Source: Microbispora catharanthi (lineage in GTDB: Bacteria > Actinomycetota > Actinomycetes > Streptosporangiales > Streptosporangiaceae). Taken from it: 64,000 nt of DNA. Position 1 is the stretch's first letter; each line of letters begins with the position of its first letter. Made by a program: the position numbers and the translations under genes. Location: contig NZ_VDMA02000004.1 in the NCBI RefSeq assembly GCF_006334915.2, positions 186,001-250,000 of the forward strand, in the 5' to 3' direction. Below the pieces are notes generated by a model. The model ran no database searches, was not told the origin of the DNA, and worked only from the letters and a program-made list of their open reading frames with translations. Shown here in pieces: positions 62,401 through 64,000 of the stretch.

Positions 62401-63544
62401 AGCGATCAAATCTGTCCGTCCCCACCACACCGCTGATCTTGCAACCATTAAACTGCTGGAGGACAACGGTGGCCGCCTGCCGACTTACCTCACCGACCCC
62501 GACCTGCTCGGGACATGGGTAAGCGGCACCGTCGCGGACCCTGCCGGGGCGGGACGGTTCTATCTGGAGACGGATAAATATCCGCCTGGCCAGGTCATCC
62601 TCTGTCTACGGGGCGACGACCCCGTTCCTTCCCCCGGCTCCGAACTCAAGGCATGGGTTTTCCAGCAGAGCTCAGACGGTTTGCTGGTGTCCGTGAACGA
62701 GTTCGGTCGCGTCTCAATCTCGGAAGGGATGCGGCAGCGTTACCTCAGCGCCCTCACAGTCTTCGACCAACTCTCAGCAGGCAGCGTTCCCGATGCGGCT
62801 GAACGCCTGTCCGATCTGCAAAGCATGGGATCTCGCTGCCTGAACCGCGACCAACCCGACTGGTTGCGCGTGTGGGAGGTCCTCGGCCGTCCTATCCGAG
62901 CGCGGCTTCACAGGCTCGTAGCTCTCACGGTAAGAGCGAAGGAATCGCTGACGGGAGAAACCGAGACCCACCTCCCACAGATCCTGACCGATCTACAGAC
63001 GTCAGGTTGGACTGTCGATCTCCAACTCAGCTCCGCCCGGCTACTCAACGGCGACTCCGCCCCTGCGCCTACGGAAGAGGCAATTCCTCCACAGGGTGTC
63101 CCTTCTGTGGCGGCGCCGTCCATCGAAGACCCCTATCTGGCACTCCTGGAGTCCTGGGTGATGGAGAACCGCCGAGATGACGTTCATGAGCGGATCCGCA
63201 ACGAGTTGATGGTGCGGCTCTTCAGAGCGGGCGCATCACCCACCGATTCGCCGATCGTCGACGTTCTCCAGACGGGTAAGTACGGCACGATTCTCTACGA
63301 GGTCATCGGTGCAGGCGGCCTTACGTACGCCGCTCTGCGTGATGGTGCTGTGCACCTGAAGGAGGTCGCCTCGGTACTCGACCGCCCGGCGGATCATATG
63401 TTCCTCGTTCTACCTCAGACCCCAGACGAGAACTGGGCTATCGAGAAAGTATCCGGTATGTTCGGTATCTCAATCATCTGGCGCACAGAATCTGGTTGGG
63501 ACGGCCAGAACGTTGAATTTGCCTTGAACTTGAAGAGTGCATAG
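59468..63544 (+). CDS. Large UvrD/HelD-like helicase fused to Cys cluster and nuclease-like tail
   Basis: A 1358-residue superfamily 1 helicase-type protein. Walker A GGPGTGKTAVGLHRVTWLL is near residue 225, Walker B LVIDEAQDLTPMQ near 485, motif IV/V ALTKGLEFDHVILLDP near 660 and motif VI LYVAITRCTQSL near 688. A Cys cluster follows at about 725-756 (CSRFH, RRCTHI, WCREEDCAGY). After a long unassigned middle, the end (about 1237-1340) has IRNELMVRLF, GKYGTILYEVIG and a LKEV helix, reminiscent of a PD-(D/E)xK nuclease core but not proven. Carriage on an element suggests DNA defence or element maintenance. Confidence 0.8.
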   Translation: MGQASRSTVLKAEQAAVDHAYDCYDRQQSVNEADMSPPRWDQNDPESGTAFISEAAPELRDAYPDLGRESLVFMRVDIQERDDDETFYIGRRTVKDLSTDQRIVINWSSPAAIRWSLALPSDPGEVRLRRHLRCDRRRVLGYTDDIDISSAESVVEVISAGKPQVSAAERDANAPPAAGMVQVDKLLLQELDRARDGKMRDIVETIKRDQLMLVADQRRGVLVVQGGPGTGKTAVGLHRVTWLLNPENKRFKPQDVLVIGPNKEFLNYVGSVLPRLGNRNVTIISIDRLWGSEAQGRDTVIADRVKSDLRMARVLRKALDLTVNFEALRSAETGRLTVQLNGAPLVVPGEEIEKIFRDALASPGPFWGRRNKAIDLLVDRLLQTYAEDQPKDRLPGDVRSALKKDPRFAQLLNTVWPAHAAQHLLRQLYSSQKLLAAAAEKTFTEEEQQSLRRPQSQPFTAADLVLLDELEFLLKGEVPRLYRHLVIDEAQDLTPMQARALKRRCPSGSMTVLGDLAQTTGPHVYRSWDLLAGILAGQEGWSLAELTVGYRVPKEVLDFAAPLAAAISPTVPFPTSIRQASGTAVSMIPVKPWELLDRAIAQALNLIGTDDDGEQSRSIVLIVPDNAEWIDEVKQRLTQEQQQHPSRHAQAIRILPAALTKGLEFDHVILLDPASIADQGPTGLHQLYVAITRCTQSLTIVHTAPLPAELLPGHNKGSSTRKGRQCSRFHANGRRCTHITAESDGWCREEDCAGYRQSTPTGPTRYSHLKIPFGADLDAQLTLSSEQLRRVRVSVAARNQFVEQHGGEEIEAEVELRAMLGDFLQTGRHIRQGDYWLLDQDGYRLVLSSDGGTVTAYRTVHADRSYAQYKAGIPSRVSKHAKANRRSAFGAPRKPGGHITDVDQLRDIDVSAVHITPAAAGAFEGLVEESRDLPDPEFDAMLRQRLGTDLDRNRLVPTDHHFLVFGDLLTWIVTLDGQAIKSVRPHHTADLATIKLLEDNGGRLPTYLTDPDLLGTWVSGTVADPAGAGRFYLETDKYPPGQVILCLRGDDPVPSPGSELKAWVFQQSSDGLLVSVNEFGRVSISEGMRQRYLSALTVFDQLSAGSVPDAAERLSDLQSMGSRCLNRDQPDWLRVWEVLGRPIRARLHRLVALTVRAKESLTGETETHLPQILTDLQTSGWTVDLQLSSARLLNGDSAPAPTEEAIPPQGVPSVAAPSIEDPYLALLESWVMENRRDDVHERIRNELMVRLFRAGASPTDSPIVDVLQTGKYGTILYEVIGAGGLTYAALRDGAVHLKEVASVLDRPADHMFLVLPQTPDENWAIEKVSGMFGISIIWRTESGWDGQNVEFALNLKSA

Positions 63545-63673
63545 GCGTGTTCGCAAACACCGAATCGGTTGACGGGCAGAGGGTGGGCTGCGGAAAACGT
63601 GCGCGGTCGTCGTCGTAAAGTATCGGCAGCGCGCTGACGATAGTCGTACTTCGGTCGAAGCCAAGCCTGACGA

Positions 63674-64000
63674 ATGATCGCTCCAAACTATGCCCGTATC
63701 GTCAAAGTTCTCTATGGACCGAGAGAGGCCGTGTTGATCTTGGCCAGGCGACGTGTCACAGGTACAAGTGGGTCTGGGTGGACTACAAGAATTGCGCTCA
63801 ATGCGCCATCGGGAACAGGTGCGGGGCGGGTGATCCCCGCGGCCAACCTGCATAGGGTAACTTGGCTTGAGAATCGGCTGTCTGAACTATGTCGCGAGTA
63901 TAAAAGTAAGAAGCCCAAGTCGCCTGTCGATCGAGACTGTTTTCTTAGGGAGGCGGATAAGCTGATTAGGAACCTCGCCTTGCTTGGTGTTGGCGTGCAG
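63674..64000 (+). CDS. Partial gene at right edge, unknown
   Basis: An open frame from ATG 63674, just after an in-frame stop, to the end of the window (at least 109 residues). It begins IAPNYARIVKVLYGPREAVL. Gly/Ser/Thr-rich and Arg-rich stretches follow, then a helical LENRLSELCREYKSKK. GC content is lower here, consistent with the mobile element. No domain is recognised, and the 3' part is missing. Confidence 0.5.
   Translation, partial: MIAPNYARIVKVLYGPREAVLILARRRVTGTSGSGWTTRIALNAPSGTGAGRVIPAANLHRVTWLENRLSELCREYKSKKPKSPVDRDCFLREADKLIRNLALLGVGVQ

Overview
The window is GC-rich DNA from an actinomycete. GTG starts are frequent, genes are often coupled by ATGA or GTGA overlaps, and it carries families typical of actinomycetes (DUF5999, a GntR-TetR fusion regulator, F420-type oxidoreductases, an actinomycete-style integrative element in a tRNA gene). 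The family mix would suit Streptosporangiaceae or a relative; this is an inference from gene content, not a tested placement.

Layout. 0.1-8.8 kb: short-chain dehydrogenase, MMPL exporter, NUDIX hydrolase, a large LuxR-type ATPase regulator, a DUF5999/anti-sigma-like kinase pair and an FAD monooxygenase. 8.9-13.6 kb: GntR-TetR regulator, two tandem 104-bp repeats that read as a translational relay into a PPOX/F420 protein, an AraC regulator, DUF2000 and two acetyltransferases. 13.6-22.9 kb: a compact unassigned oxidative gene cluster (acyl/aryl-CoA-type ligase, FOXRED2-like flavoprotein, FMN alpha-hydroxy-acid oxidase, P450, cation/H+ antiporter, two-component system), with 11-bp-phased direct repeats before two of its genes. 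22.9-25.4 kb: TetR/DUF1348 divergent pair and a ThiF/E1-like protein with a possible RiPP-recognition domain, whose GTG start overlaps the stop of a small Cys-rich ORF. 25.4-32.8 kb: a five-gene, tightly coupled operon (SWIM zinc protein, partner, VWA, MoxR-like AAA+, DUF5682) that looks like a counterpart of E. coli yehLMPQ. 32.8-52.2 kb: ordinary chromosomal genes (arginase family, Spo0M, flippase-like, DedA, zinc peptidase, repeat-bearing secreted metallophosphatase, HupE/UreJ, methyltransferase, LLM oxidoreductase, MFS/TetR pair, acetyltransferase, DUF6745, membrane proteins). 52.2-56.6 kb: sparse genes, decayed DNA and a secreted GH5-CBM13 glycosidase.

At 56.6 kb the chromosome meets an integrative element. 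A 41-nt 3' piece of a tRNA-Pro-like gene, with a terminator hairpin beyond its 3' end on the chromosomal side, is followed by a tyrosine integrase, a DUF2637 (Spd-like) membrane protein and a 1358-residue helicase fused to a Cys cluster and a possible nuclease-like tail. The element runs out of the right edge. The most promising little-described systems here are the SWIM/VWA/MoxR/DUF5682 operon, the ThiF plus Cys-rich peptide pair, the oxidative cluster and the element-borne helicase fusion.
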